64,000 nt of DNA, taken from positions 62,001-126,000 of the forward strand of contig CAJXZL010000001.1 in assembly GCA_913063165.1 (NCBI GenBank), in the 5' to 3' direction. Position numbers and translations under genes: made by a program. Below are positions 8,816-19,400 of the stretch, one piece after another; within the stretch, counting starts at the first letter, position 1; each line of letters opens with the position of its first letter. This DNA comes from an uncultured Saccharospirillaceae bacterium. GTDB taxonomy: Bacteria > Pseudomonadota > Gammaproteobacteria > Pseudomonadales > Natronospirillaceae. The notes beneath the pieces were generated by a model. The model made no database searches, was not told the origin of the DNA, and worked only from the letters and a program-made list of their open reading frames with translations.

Positions 8816-10402
8816 ATGCCATCTGCCCAACACCCGATTCGCCGTGCCCTGTTAAGTGTGTCAGATAAAACAGGTATTTTAGAACTCGCTCAAGCCTTGG
8901 TCGCTGAAAATGTCACCCTTTTATCCACTGGCGGCACCTTTAAGTTGTTGACCGATAATGGCATACCCGCCACAGAAGTGGCTGACTACACCGGATTCCC
9001 CGAGATGATGGATGGTCGTGTAAAAACCCTGCATCCAAAAATACATGGGGGCATTTTGGCCAGACGAGGCATGGATGACGCTGTCATGGCTGACGCCAAT
9101 ATCGAGGCAATCGACTTGGTAGTCGTCAACCTTTATCCCTTTAAAGCTACCGTAGAAAGGCCAGATTGCGATCTGGCCACCGCGATCGAGAACATTGACA
9201 TTGGCGGACCTACCATGGTGCGCTCCGCTGCTAAGAATCATGCTTGGGTGTCCATTGTCGTCAACCCAGATGACTACGGCCTGATCAAATCAGCGGTAGC
9301 CCAGGGTGGCACTACGCACAAGCAACGCTTTCGCTTGGCATTAAGCGCCTTTGAACACACCGCGGCCTATGATGGCATGATCGCAAATTACTTGGGTACG
9401 ATTGACCAAGACCGCGACGAACTGTCTACCGATGACCGTGGGCGTTTCCCCCATACATTTAACAGCCAGTTCCTATTATCGGAACAGCTACGTTACGGCG
9501 AAAACCCACACCAGTCAGCGGCGTTTTATGTCGATACCCAAAATGCCGAAGCATCCGTTGCAACGGCAAAACAAATACAGGGCAAATCGCTGTCTTATAA
9601 CAATGTTGCAGACACGGATGCCGCTTTAGAAACGGTCAAAAGCTTCGAACAACCTGCCTGTGTCATTGTGAAGCATGCCAACCCCTGTGGCGTTGCCGTT
9701 AGCGAAGATATTTTAGGCGCATATTTGTCTGCCTATAAGACTGACCCGACCTCGGCATTTGGTGGCATCATTGCATTCAACCGCCCATTGACCCTTGAGG
9801 TAGCGAACGCCATCCTCGAGCGACAGTTTGTTGAAGTCATTATTGCGCCAGAAATTGCGGACGACGCCGCAGCAGCATTGTCTGTGAAGCCTAACGTACG
9901 TGTGCTTGCCTGTGGCTATGGCGCCGCCAATAAAACCAACTGGGACTATAAAAAGGTCACGGGTGGATTGTTGGTCCAAGACCGAGACAACGGCATTATC
10001 GGGGCAGATGATCTTAAAATTGTCACCCAGATACAGCCCACAGCCGAGCAAATAAACGACCTACTCTTTGCTTGGAAAGTCTGTAAGTTTGTTAAATCAA
10101 ACGCCATCGTTTTTGCCAAAGCCAATGCCACGATCGGTATCGGTGCAGGCCAAATGAGTCGCGTTTATAGCACCAAGATTGCGGGTATAAAGGCTGCCGA
10201 TGAAAAGCTGGTGGTAGCCGGGTCCGTGATGGCGTCAGACGCCTTCTTTCCATTCCGCGATGGACTAGACCAAGCGGCTGAGGCTGGCATTAAAGCCGTC
10301 ATTCAGCCTGGTGGTTCAATGCGTGATGCAGAAGTCATTCAGGCCGCCGACGCACATGGCATTGCCATGGTATTCACTGGAATGCGCCACTTTAGACACT
10401 AA
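8816..10402 (+). CDS. purH: Bifunctional AICAR formyltransferase/IMP cyclohydrolase
   Basis: 528 residues. Performs the last two steps of de novo IMP synthesis: formyl transfer to AICAR, then ring closure. The N-terminal MGS-like cyclohydrolase domain (about 1-150) contains [23 protein letters not shown] and [14 protein letters not shown]. The C-terminal transformylase domain contains [14 protein letters not shown], the catalytic [11 protein letters not shown] and [12 protein letters not shown], and ends with [12 protein letters not shown]. purD follows 17 bp downstream, the common purHD operon. I see no convincing PurR operator upstream. Confidence 0.98.
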   Translation: MPSAQHPIRRALLSVSDKTGILELAQALVAENVTLLSTGGTFKLLTDNGIPATEVADYTGFPEMMDGRVKTLHPKIHGGILARRGMDDAVMADANIEAIDLVVVNLYPFKATVERPDCDLATAIENIDIGGPTMVRSAAKNHAWVSIVVNPDDYGLIKSAVAQGGTTHKQRFRLALSAFEHTAAYDGMIANYLGTIDQDRDELSTDDRGRFPHTFNSQFLLSEQLRYGENPHQSAAFYVDTQNAEASVATAKQIQGKSLSYNNVADTDAALETVKSFEQPACVIVKHANPCGVAVSEDILGAYLSAYKTDPTSAFGGIIAFNRPLTLEVANAILERQFVEVIIAPEIADDAAAALSVKPNVRVLACGYGAANKTNWDYKKVTGGLLVQDRDNGIIGADDLKIVTQIQPTAEQINDLLFAWKVCKFVKSNAIVFAKANATIGIGAGQMSRVYSTKIAGIKAADEKLVVAGSVMASDAFFPFRDGLDQAAEAGIKAVIQPGGSMRDAEVIQAADAHGIAMVFTGMRHFRH

Positions 10403-10419
10403 GTGCTAGGAGAACCCCA

Positions 10420-11715
10420 ATGAAAATGAATGTCATGATCATCGGCTCAGGTGGCCGCGAACATGCCCTAGCATGGAAGATGGCACAGTCATCCGACGTC
10501 CTGCATGTGTATGTTGCACCGGGCAATGCCGGCACCGAACTTGAAGCGGGTGTCAGCAACTTACCCATCGACGTGTTGGATTTCAAAGCGCTCGAATTGG
10601 CTGCTAGAACCCATAATATTGGATTGACACTGGTGGGCCCTGAAGTCCCACTCGTCGCTGGTATTGTCGATTATTTCGAGGCCCATGGGTTGCCTATTTT
10701 CGGGCCAAGCAAGGGCGCCGCCCAACTCGAAGGATCAAAAGCTTTCAGCAAAGATTTTTTGGCACGGCACAAAATCCCCACCGCTTTCTATTCGGTGTTC
10801 ACACAGGTACCAGACGCCGTCAGCTATATTAGAGAAAAGGGTGTTCCGATTGTCATAAAGGCTGACGGACTGGCAGCAGGAAAAGGTGTCTTTATCGCCC
10901 ATACAGAAGCTGAGGCCTTTGCTGCTGTCGAAAGTATTCTGTCTGGCAACCGTTTTGGTGATGCCGGTGCCCGAGTTGTGGTTGAAGAATTTTTGGTTGG
11001 CGAAGAAGCTAGCTTTATCGTCATGGTGGACGGTGATCATGTGCTGCCCATGGCGACATCGCAAGACCACAAAGCGCGCAATAACGGTGACACCGGTCCG
11101 AATACCGGTGGCATGGGCGCATATAGCCCCGCACCTATTGTTGATGACGCCATGCATCAAACCATCATGGACAGGGTTATCTACCCAACAGTGCGCGGTA
11201 TGAAAGCCGAAGGGAATGAATTTAAAGGTTTCCTCTACGCAGGCATTATGGTCAGCCCAGAGGGCACACCCAATGTATTAGAGTTTAATGTGCGTTTTGG
11301 CGATCCAGAAACACAGCCCATTATGATGCGTTTGAAATCTGACTTTTTGACCCTATGTTTGGCTGGCGTCAATAGGCAGCTAGATAAGGTCAGCGCGACC
11401 TGGGCACCGGAAGTTGCCATGGGCGTGGTCATGGCAGCGCCAGGATATCCAGACACCAGTGTAACAGGTGAACGGATCAGTCATATACCTGCTGCTGCCC
11501 CTGACTATAAAACCTTTCATGCGGGTACGAAATTCCAAGGCGACGACATAATATCTAACGGAGGCCGCGTATTGTGTGTTGTCGGATTAGGCGCCACAGC
11601 AAGCGAAGCCAGTGCCCTTGCCTATCGCCAGCTGGCTAAGATTGATTGGCCAACGGCGTACTACCGCACCGACATTGGTTACCGCGCCATCGCACGGGAA
11701 CAACAGGTCGACTGA
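10420..11715 (+). CDS. purD: Phosphoribosylamine-glycine ligase
   Basis: 431 residues. ATP-dependent joining of phosphoribosylamine and glycine, step two of purine synthesis. It opens with MIIGSGGREHALAWK. The ATP-grasp core includes VIKADGLAAGKGVFIA, FLVGEEASFIVMVDG, QDHKARNNGDTGPNTGGMG and LEFNVRFGDPETQ, which carry the nucleotide- and metal-binding residues. An AGGAG ribosome binding site precedes the ATG. Second gene of purHD; the next gene begins 115 bp later. Confidence 0.98.
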   Translation: MKMNVMIIGSGGREHALAWKMAQSSDVLHVYVAPGNAGTELEAGVSNLPIDVLDFKALELAARTHNIGLTLVGPEVPLVAGIVDYFEAHGLPIFGPSKGAAQLEGSKAFSKDFLARHKIPTAFYSVFTQVPDAVSYIREKGVPIVIKADGLAAGKGVFIAHTEAEAFAAVESILSGNRFGDAGARVVVEEFLVGEEASFIVMVDGDHVLPMATSQDHKARNNGDTGPNTGGMGAYSPAPIVDDAMHQTIMDRVIYPTVRGMKAEGNEFKGFLYAGIMVSPEGTPNVLEFNVRFGDPETQPIMMRLKSDFLTLCLAGVNRQLDKVSATWAPEVAMGVVMAAPGYPDTSVTGERISHIPAAAPDYKTFHAGTKFQGDDIISNGGRVLCVVGLGATASEASALAYRQLAKIDWPTAYYRTDIGYRAIAREQQVD

Positions 11716-11830
11716 CCCTGTAGATCTTCGCAATGGACACTGAGCGGGGTTCAGTATGGTCAATCCTTGAATGAAGCTGCTACACTGGCGACATTGATGC
11801 CTACTGAACCCTTACCATGAGAAGACGCCT

Positions 11831-14218
11831 TTGCACCTAGGTCAACGCACAGCCAATGCCACCGATTCACCACCTAAAACCCCGGCACAATCGCGTGGCT
11901 CAGCTCTGATTGCAGAATGGCTTATTTTTTGCTTAAAGCGCGCACGACTGTGCATAGCACTTGTCCTCGTCTGCGGAGCAACCTTAGCGCCATCGTCACT
12001 ATTTGCATTCACTTTGCCCCAGTATTTTGACAACACCAATGCAAAAATAACTGCTCAAGTGGATTTTCTTCGACCCTCCCAATTAGGCATTGACCCAAAA
12101 GACATTGCCTCGCTATATCAAAACCAATTTACGCCGCAGCAACGACAATTAATCCTGACCGGTTTTAACGAACCGGAGCTCTGGTTACGCGTCAAACTCA
12201 TTAATTACCTAGGAAAAGCAATTCCTGCAGTGATGGTGTTTGACACTGAATCAGATGCAAAGATTCAGCAATTCGACATCACCGGTACACGGCTCAACCA
12301 CGTGGGCGGCCCCTTACCATTCACCCTGACGGACAACCCAAACGCACTCATGGGTTTTCCGCTAACCATTGGCCCTGGCGCGGTGACGCTCTTTTTTAAG
12401 ATTGACAGCAAAGAGCCTGTCCATATGGAGATGTCGTTGCATAGCCCGGCATCTTATAACCAATTGTCCTATAAAAACCTTATTTTGGACCTACTGCAAT
12501 TACTGCCACTTTTGGTCATGAGTCTGGTGGTATTGGCATTGGGCATGTCGAGTCGCGACGGCAGCAGTCTGCTCATTTCTGGCATCATTTTGAGTGTTGC
12601 CATCAACAGAATGGCACAAGCGGGCCTCATTTCACCGCTGGTTTACCTTCCCTATATCGATCTCACCTTTCGCAATACAGCCAACTTGGTAACGACCATC
12701 TTTTTAATACTGTTGGTCAATGAAGTATTACCAGCCGTCACAAAAAACCATAAGCGCATTCGCGTCACGGCTGCTATATCGGTGTCATTGTTGGTGTTGT
12801 ATGGGATTTCCAGTCATTCGCTGCAATCGACTGGGCAATTGTTACTGTTCACCTTGGTAGTCAATAGCCTTTTTGCCGCCCGCCTATTGTTGTCGGGTAA
12901 GGCAGGCACAGGATGGATACGCTTTGGAATGGGTGGTTTGGTATTTTATAACCTGAGTACTTTAATGATGTTGCTTGGGGTGATTGATAACCTAGACTAC
13001 CTACATTTTTATGCCAAGTTAGTTCAAGATCTGGGGCTACTAGGTATGTCGCTTCATTCTGTAACCCGCATTATCCATCAACAGAATAACCAAGACGACA
13101 GCAATCTAAGCCACATATTGCAGATCATTTTGACTAAGGTTCACAAGGACATACAGATGCCTGCCAATGGCGTTCTGGAAATGTCGAAACTCTTAGTAGA
13201 AACAAACCTTTCTGTGAAACAGCATGAGCTTCTCAATACCATTCGCCTGTCTGGCGCAGAACTGGTGCAAAAATCCCACGAGATTGATGCCGTTAATCGG
13301 TTATATGGTAAGCAGGCCATGGGTGAACCTGAACCCGTCATGCTGTCAGAGTTCCTGCAAGATATCGTGAAAAGCTCCTACCAAGATGCTGCACTCAAGG
13401 GCGTGGAATTGATGGTTGAGATTCGGCCCAATGTGCCAAAAAAGACCCTGATACACAAAGACATGTTGAACTTGGTTCTGTCATCTCTGATTAGAAACGC
13501 CATTCAATATACCTTTGTCGGCGACATTGTGTTGACAGCATCACTGGATAACGCCGGCCACGTGCGCTTTCGCGTGACAGATTCTGGTGTCGGAATGTCA
13601 CCAGACAAAATGCGAACCCTTTTCCAGTTTAAAGAACGGCAATTGGGCAGCGCTTCAATTACCCTGCCACTGTGCAGTCAAATTATTGCGGCATTGGGTG
13701 GCAGACTGGGGGTGAGTAGCCAGACAAACGATGGCACATCATTCTGGTTTTCTCTCGATTTACCACAAATTGAAATAAGTGAAAAACAGACATCAAAAGG
13801 CACGCACATGGATCACAATGTAAAGATCCTAATTGCCGATGAAAACAAGAACAACCGGCGTGTGGTTCGCCACTTGGCTGAAAGTTTCGGCATCAGTGTC
13901 GACACCTGTGCTTCTGGTTCGGAAGCCATGGCGCTGCTACAGACCAAAGCCCAACTGGATCAACATTATGATTTTGTTCTTATCGACCAGAATTTGACAA
14001 ACATGTCAGCCACTCAGGTAGCGCATCGCATACATGAAAGCAGTACGCTCAGGTCGAGCTTGAAGATCATTTTAATGCATGCGCAATTTATTTCACCTGA
14101 CAACAGCGACCATTTGGATTTGGGCTTTGACGGCTTGTTACAAAAGCCAATCTCGTCTCAAAACCTGTATAATACGTTCAACGCTTTTATGCCTCAGATT
14201 GATCTGGATAAATCATGA
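11831..14218 (+). CDS. LadS-like hybrid sensor protein (7TMR-DISM, degenerate histidine kinase, receiver)
   Basis: 795 residues. Order: signal-like N-terminus (to about 60); extracytoplasmic 7TMR-DISMED2-like domain (about 65-200); seven membrane helices (about 215-400); kinase region (about 425-650); C-terminal receiver (about 665-790). The H-box reads H438-K-D-I-Q-M-P444. Aligned on the proline, the normal histidine position is K439 and H438 is displaced by one. The N-box is good (N556 in LIRNAIQYT) and G1 is DSGVGM, but G2 reads GSASITLPL instead of GTGLGL. The receiver keeps D719 and K772; its conserved Thr/Ser position appears to be His. The start is uncertain: TTG 11831 is the first plausible codon, and no in-frame ATG lies upstream before a stop. 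It overlaps coq7 by 4 bp. Likely a sensor that may work by interaction rather than autophosphorylation (inference). Confidence 0.82.
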   Translation: MHLGQRTANATDSPPKTPAQSRGSALIAEWLIFCLKRARLCIALVLVCGATLAPSSLFAFTLPQYFDNTNAKITAQVDFLRPSQLGIDPKDIASLYQNQFTPQQRQLILTGFNEPELWLRVKLINYLGKAIPAVMVFDTESDAKIQQFDITGTRLNHVGGPLPFTLTDNPNALMGFPLTIGPGAVTLFFKIDSKEPVHMEMSLHSPASYNQLSYKNLILDLLQLLPLLVMSLVVLALGMSSRDGSSLLISGIILSVAINRMAQAGLISPLVYLPYIDLTFRNTANLVTTIFLILLVNEVLPAVTKNHKRIRVTAAISVSLLVLYGISSHSLQSTGQLLLFTLVVNSLFAARLLLSGKAGTGWIRFGMGGLVFYNLSTLMMLLGVIDNLDYLHFYAKLVQDLGLLGMSLHSVTRIIHQQNNQDDSNLSHILQIILTKVHKDIQMPANGVLEMSKLLVETNLSVKQHELLNTIRLSGAELVQKSHEIDAVNRLYGKQAMGEPEPVMLSEFLQDIVKSSYQDAALKGVELMVEIRPNVPKKTLIHKDMLNLVLSSLIRNAIQYTFVGDIVLTASLDNAGHVRFRVTDSGVGMSPDKMRTLFQFKERQLGSASITLPLCSQIIAALGGRLGVSSQTNDGTSFWFSLDLPQIEISEKQTSKGTHMDHNVKILIADENKNNRRVVRHLAESFGISVDTCASGSEAMALLQTKAQLDQHYDFVLIDQNLTNMSATQVAHRIHESSTLRSSLKIILMHAQFISPDNSDHLDLGFDGLLQKPISSQNLYNTFNAFMPQIDLDKS

Positions 14219-14859
14219 AATCCCATAAACCTATATTGTCAGATGTGATCGTGGCCCATTTTGATCGGGCACTAAAAACTCTGCTACCTCACCCACAGGA
14301 CAACTTAGCGGCTGTCCCTGGATCTCAGACACCTGAGTCAGATTTAACCGATCAACAACGTCAACATGTAGCCGGCCTGATGCGCATAAACCACACGGGT
14401 GAAGTCTGCGCTCAAGGCTTGTACCAAGGCCAAGCACTTACTGCATCCCTTACCCATGTGTATCAGAGCATGGAAACTGCCGCCGATGAGGAAATCGCCC
14501 ACCTCATGTGGTGTGACACCCGCCTAAAACAACTTGAAGCACGGCCTAGCCTGATGAATCCACTGTGGTATGCGATGTCCTATAGCATGGGGGCACTCGC
14601 AGGCTTAACTGGCGACCAATACAGTCTGGGTTTTGTGGCTGCCACAGAAGAAAAAGTCTGTGAACATTTGGAACGCCACCTTGAGGACCTTCCCGAAGGG
14701 GACCATAAGACCCGGCTAATTTTACAACAAATGCTCGAAGATGAAGCGCGTCACGCAACCCAAGCAATCGCCGCAGGTGGCAAAGCACTGCCCGAACCGA
14801 TAAAAGCCTTAATGGCGCAGGTGGCCCGTGTGATGACCACCATTAGCTATCGGCTATAG
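14215..14859 (+). CDS. coq7: 2-octaprenyl-3-methyl-6-methoxy-1,4-benzoquinol hydroxylase (Coq7 type)
   Basis: 214 residues. Membrane-associated di-iron monooxygenase that hydroxylates demethoxyubiquinol, a late step in ubiquinone synthesis. Iron ligands are visible in HTGEVCAQ, the ADEEIAHLMWC helix, EEKVCEHLERH and EDEARHATQA (ExxH repeats). This carboxylate-bridged enzyme replaces the flavoprotein UbiF of E. coli in many gammaproteobacteria. Its ATG overlaps the stop of the upstream sensor gene (ATGA), implying translational coupling. The NRDE gene follows 9 bp later. Confidence 0.96.
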   Translation: MKSHKPILSDVIVAHFDRALKTLLPHPQDNLAAVPGSQTPESDLTDQQRQHVAGLMRINHTGEVCAQGLYQGQALTASLTHVYQSMETAADEEIAHLMWCDTRLKQLEARPSLMNPLWYAMSYSMGALAGLTGDQYSLGFVAATEEKVCEHLERHLEDLPEGDHKTRLILQQMLEDEARHATQAIAAGGKALPEPIKALMAQVARVMTTISYRL

Positions 14860-14868
14860 GTACCAGCC

Positions 14869-15642
14869 ATGTGCTTAATTTCAGTGGCTTGGCAAATGCA
14901 TGCAAACATTCCATTGGCCATAGCGGCCAATAGGGATGAATTTAGCGCCCGAGCAAGCCTGCCCCTCCATCGTTGGCAAGACAGCCACATTATGGCAGGT
15001 AAAGATCAGGTTGCTGGCGGCACGTGGATGGGTTTCCATCCCAATGGTCGGTTTGCCATGTTAACCAACATTCGACACCCAGATTACTTTAAGCCCAATA
15101 TCCATTCCCGTGGCGCACTTATTACCGATTTTTTATCCCATCCAGGCACAACACAGGACTGGCTTTATGTACTCCAGCAAGATTACGAGCGCTTTTCGGG
15201 GTTTAATTTAATGCTCGGTGACGCGACACAGCTACAGCATTTTAATAGTGCCACGGGTCGTTTGACGGCTTTACCTGCGGGCATATATGGGCTCAGCAAT
15301 GCCGACCTAGATGATCCTTGGCCAAAGGTCGTGCTGGCAAAGCGTCAGCTACAGAATTGGTTAGCGCGTCCAGAGTTTGATAGGTTGATTGGATTGCATC
15401 AGGATACTCAGATTGCAGCAGATGCATTGTTACCGGACACCGGTATTCCACTCAAAAATGAACGGGCCTTGTCGCCCCAGAAAATTCTATTGCCAGATTA
15501 CGCAACGCAGGTCCACACCGCAGCCATGGTTAACGCCCAAGGTGATCTGGTCATCCGGGAACAAAACGCCCACACATCAGCATGCCACGACATTACCAAG
15601 CGCGGCTTCTGGCCAGCCGTTGTTCACGGTGCCACTGGGTAG
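14869..15642 (+). CDS. NRDE (TANGO2-like) family protein
   Basis: 257 residues. Begins MCLISVAW with the near-invariant Cys2 and has the family motif N21-R-D-E24, followed by GGTWMGFHPNGRFAMLTNIR. The family (Pfam NRDE) includes human TANGO2. Its biochemical role is debated, and an Ntn-hydrolase-like fold with Cys2 as nucleophile has been suggested. No signal peptide or membrane helix. It lies 9 bp after coq7. Its last 50 bp overlap the 3' end of the convergent nitrilase gene, so no terminator can sit between them. Confidence 0.9.
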   Translation: MCLISVAWQMHANIPLAIAANRDEFSARASLPLHRWQDSHIMAGKDQVAGGTWMGFHPNGRFAMLTNIRHPDYFKPNIHSRGALITDFLSHPGTTQDWLYVLQQDYERFSGFNLMLGDATQLQHFNSATGRLTALPAGIYGLSNADLDDPWPKVVLAKRQLQNWLARPEFDRLIGLHQDTQIAADALLPDTGIPLKNERALSPQKILLPDYATQVHTAAMVNAQGDLVIREQNAHTSACHDITKRGFWPAVVHGATG

Positions 15643-16426
15643 GAATAGCTTGCCGCATACGGTGACTATGGGACATATCAATAGACGCCAACCCTACATC
15701 CGGTTCAATTCCTGATTCGTGTAATACCTTACCCCAAGGATCCACAACCATACTGTGACCCCAGGTTTCACGGTTATTCCAATGAACACCGCCTTGATTG
15801 GCAGCTGCAATAAAATAGCCGTTCTCAATGGCACGACAACGGATCAGTGTTTCCCAATGGGCGGCACCGGTCGCATGGGTAAATGCCGACGGAATGACCA
15901 ACAGAGACACACCCAATTTCCGATAAGCCAAAAACATTTCTGGAAAGCGCAAGTCATAGCACACCGCTACCCCAATCCTGCCAAATACCGTATCAATAAC
16001 ACAGAGACCCCGTCCCGGCGCATAACTCGCAGACTCTTGGTATTGTCCTTGGCGGTCTGCAACCTGTGCGTCAAATAGATGGATTTTGTGATATCGAGAC
16101 GTCACGCGCCCTTCGGGGCTTATGATCAGGGTGGCGGTAGCCGGTCGTGGATCGTTACCTGTCAACAAGGGCAAGGTCCCTGCACATAGCCAGATTCGGT
16201 GCTGCAACGCCATCTGACACAGTTGGGTCACGATGGGTCCATCTAAGGTATCACCCTCAGCTGCAGCCAAACTGGCATATTCACGAGAGCCGAAGGCAGC
16301 AAAATTTTCTGGCAGCACCACAAAATGTGCACCTGCAGAAGCCGCAGAGGCAATGGCTGTGCGAACATGAGCGAGATTATCCGCTACTTTATTGGTGCTG
16401 GTCATCTGCACCACAGCAATTTGCAT
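15593..16426 (-). CDS. Carbon-nitrogen hydrolase, Nit1/YbeM-like (probable deaminated glutathione amidase)
   Basis: 277 residues. The Glu-Lys-Cys nitrilase triad is visible in VLPENFAAF (Glu), YHKIHLFD (Lys) and VAVCYDLRFPEMF (Cys). SAFTHATGAAHWETLIRCRAIEN and the downstream NRETWGHSMVVDPWG are typical of the Nit1 branch, which hydrolyses deaminated glutathione; the exact substrate is inferred from family resemblance. I chose ATG 16426 (MQIAVVQM); in-frame GTG codons at 16432 and 16438 are alternatives, and an AAGGA sequence lies at a better distance for 16432. Last gene of the mreB-to-yhdP minus-strand block. Its 3' end overlaps the NRDE gene by 50 bp. Confidence 0.92.
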   Translation of the reverse strand: MQIAVVQMTSTNKVADNLAHVRTAIASAASAGAHFVVLPENFAAFGSREYASLAAAEGDTLDGPIVTQLCQMALQHRIWLCAGTLPLLTGNDPRPATATLIISPEGRVTSRYHKIHLFDAQVADRQGQYQESASYAPGRGLCVIDTVFGRIGVAVCYDLRFPEMFLAYRKLGVSLLVIPSAFTHATGAAHWETLIRCRAIENGYFIAAANQGGVHWNNRETWGHSMVVDPWGKVLHESGIEPDVGLASIDMSHSHRMRQAIPTQWHREQRLARSRAW

Positions 16427-16444
16427 CGTCACAAGCACAGTCCT

Positions 16445-19400
16445 TTATTGGGTTTTGGGCGCGGTCAATGCATTATCAAACGCACGCAATAACTTGAATT
16501 GGGGCGCATCTGCAGAGCCAGTTATCTCATATTTCACCGAGGTAAACTTGGACAGTTCATTATTGAGTAGCCGCTCAGTGACAAACACGGCAAGCGCAAC
16601 TTGGGGCGCAAAACCTGCAACTAACGCGGCCAATGGAATGGCATTGGTCAAGGGTAGAGTGAAGATCATTTCAAAATCCATCAGATCTTTATTGAAATCA
16701 TAATCACCACCCAATTGCACTTTGGCGGCAGAACCATCCAACACAATGGGCTTTGATAAAATCATGCGCTCATTCTTAAAGGACAATGTGCCAGACACAG
16801 AGTCAAATCCTATGCCATCAGACACAACGTCATTAAAATCGAAGGCCAGTCGGCGCATTAGCATGGCTGGGTTTAAAATACTCAACAATTTTAGGCTTTC
16901 ATATTCCTGACCAACATTTAGGATGGCTCCATTAACAAAGGACAAGTTGATATCGCCAGCCAACGTCTTGGCATCATAGCCCAAAGGCGACCCTGGCCAG
17001 GACATTGCGGTCTTAATACGGCCAGATTGCGTTCTCACGTCGCTGGTTTGTTTCCAGGCGGCCAACACGTCCCCAAGATTGCCTATTCTGGCGTCCGCGG
17101 TTAACTGGGTCTTTGAGCCATTAGGGCCATAGGTCCACAGCACCTCGCCTGTGGCGGCAATACCCGTGATCGCGCCTTGTATTTTGGTGATTTTAACCCC
17201 GGCTGGAATCGGCAAGACCGTAGCGCTCCATTCGCCCAAGTCCTTTCCATCCAGTGTCACCCGTTTCACCTGCACAATCGCATTGGGCATGGATCTCGGG
17301 TCATAGTCACTAAGCGGATCAGACACAGCTGGTGATGCGTCATCTTTAGGCGCTGATTGTAATGTGACGAAATCGATATCGACGACCATGGTGGCATCTT
17401 TATCATGGCCCCACCCAAAGCTGCCTTGGATTTCATTGGCTTTGTAGGACGCAATCCAACCATCTCCGGACCGAGAACCGAGTATTTCAGCGCGATTCCA
17501 ACTTTCATTAAAGAAAATAAACTCACTGGCATTCAGGGTCACTTCTTGTATGAGGGAATCGAATCTGGGACCACCGCTCGGGGCAAGGGGTATGTAATCT
17601 TCATAGAGGGCTACCCATTCTTCAATCTGCAACTGCCAAGCATCACCATCGATGGAATCAATGGCCATATCCATGTATACACCCGGTTCCTTAGGAAGTG
17701 ACACTTTCAGACCTGTGGTCAAAATACCGCGATCAATGATGCCGTCTTGTAAGGCAAAAGCTGCCGAGAATTGATGGTCTAATAACGCGCTAACGTAGGT
17801 ATTATTGGCAGCGTCAATGTCAACATGGATCGCCAATGGCCATTCCTCTTCAGCCGTTTTATTCAATGGATAGGGATAAGGAAGCACGACGCCGACCAAT
17901 TCCGATGTGACATCGATGGCCACGCTATCATCATGCACGAGCAGTTCGCCTTGGTAGGAAGCCACTTGATCAATGCTGCGCAATAAAGCATCGTCTAACC
18001 ACAGGCCCAGATCACTTAAATTGGCGGCACCAGTTAACGATATCCGGGTATCGGCTAGGTCCTCACCCTCGCTTTTGATCGCAATCTGGGTCGGGTGCCC
18101 GAAAAACTGTGCGCTTAAGTTTTCTGCAACGGCGCCGGTCTTTTCATTCCACTGAAATCCGCCATTGATTGCTGATAGCGCCATCTCATACTCAGGCAAT
18201 ATCAAGGTTGTATTGGTAATCGTTGCGTTAACGCTGGCAACGGGTGCGCTACCATTTACAGGCACTGCCAAACTGACCTGCGCTGATACTGCACCATCTG
18301 GAATAATCCATTGATCAAATGGGTCACCGATAAAATTACGAATGGGGCTGCCCGTCAAATAGGCCAAGGCCTCAGTACTGGTGCCCGTGACATTAAATGC
18401 CACATTAATGTCAGCATCTGGCACCAAATCCACATCAACCCTACCATCAAGCAGCTGAAATCCCTGATGCTTAGCCTGAGCAACATCGATTCGCATGTGG
18501 CCATTTTCAAGCGTCAAATGGGCGTTGACGTCTGTGATATCAGCCCAATCTGGTAAAAAACTGAGACTGCCACGGTCAATATCTACATCCAGCAGTACCG
18601 ATGACGCCATAGGGGTGGTTTTTACCGTGGGCAGCGATAGCGTCAAATTACCTCGTGTCACCTCTGCCGTACTCACGCTATCGAGTATCCATTCACGGCT
18701 TTCCAAATTCATCGATAGTGGCAAAAACGTCGACAGTCGGTCTTGGTCAGATCGATCAAATTCTAAATGGAACTCAAACCGAGGCTCTCGAACGGCCCAA
18801 TCGCCGGGTTGTGGTGACAACACGCTGAATGCCAACGAGATATTGTCCACGCCAGAGATTTCAGTGTGTAGATTGTCGCTGGCCAAAAACAAACCACGCT
18901 CGGGCGACCACCGCCATGTAAGGCCACCAGAGGTGTTGCTCAGAAAGACTGGCGCGTCAAACACCTTGGGCAAATCGATCCAAGCATCGGACGGGGCAAT
19001 TTTTAGATAACCGCCAGCGAGTGTCATATCCACGAAACCGTCAATGCCTTTAAGGCCGGGGACGCCGCGCCACGGATTGATTTCGGCGTCTTCAAAGCGA
19101 CCCTGGATCAACAACTGGTCAATAGGGTCGGCGGCTGGTGTCCATAGGATACGGGAGTTGAGTAGCTTTCCGCTCGGTTCCAATCCCTTCAATACGCGAT
19201 TATCAGTCATCACTTCGCCCAGTGCAGATAGCAATCCAACGTCCACTTTATCGGATAAGAGCTCCACACTGTCTGGGCTGTAATACAACTGGTGCAGGCT
19301 GTGCTGCCATTGTTCACCCTTGTACTGGAACGATACATTGTCTAACCAAGCAAAGGTTTCATCTGCTGCGATAGTGGCAGTTAATTCGGTATGGATGTTC

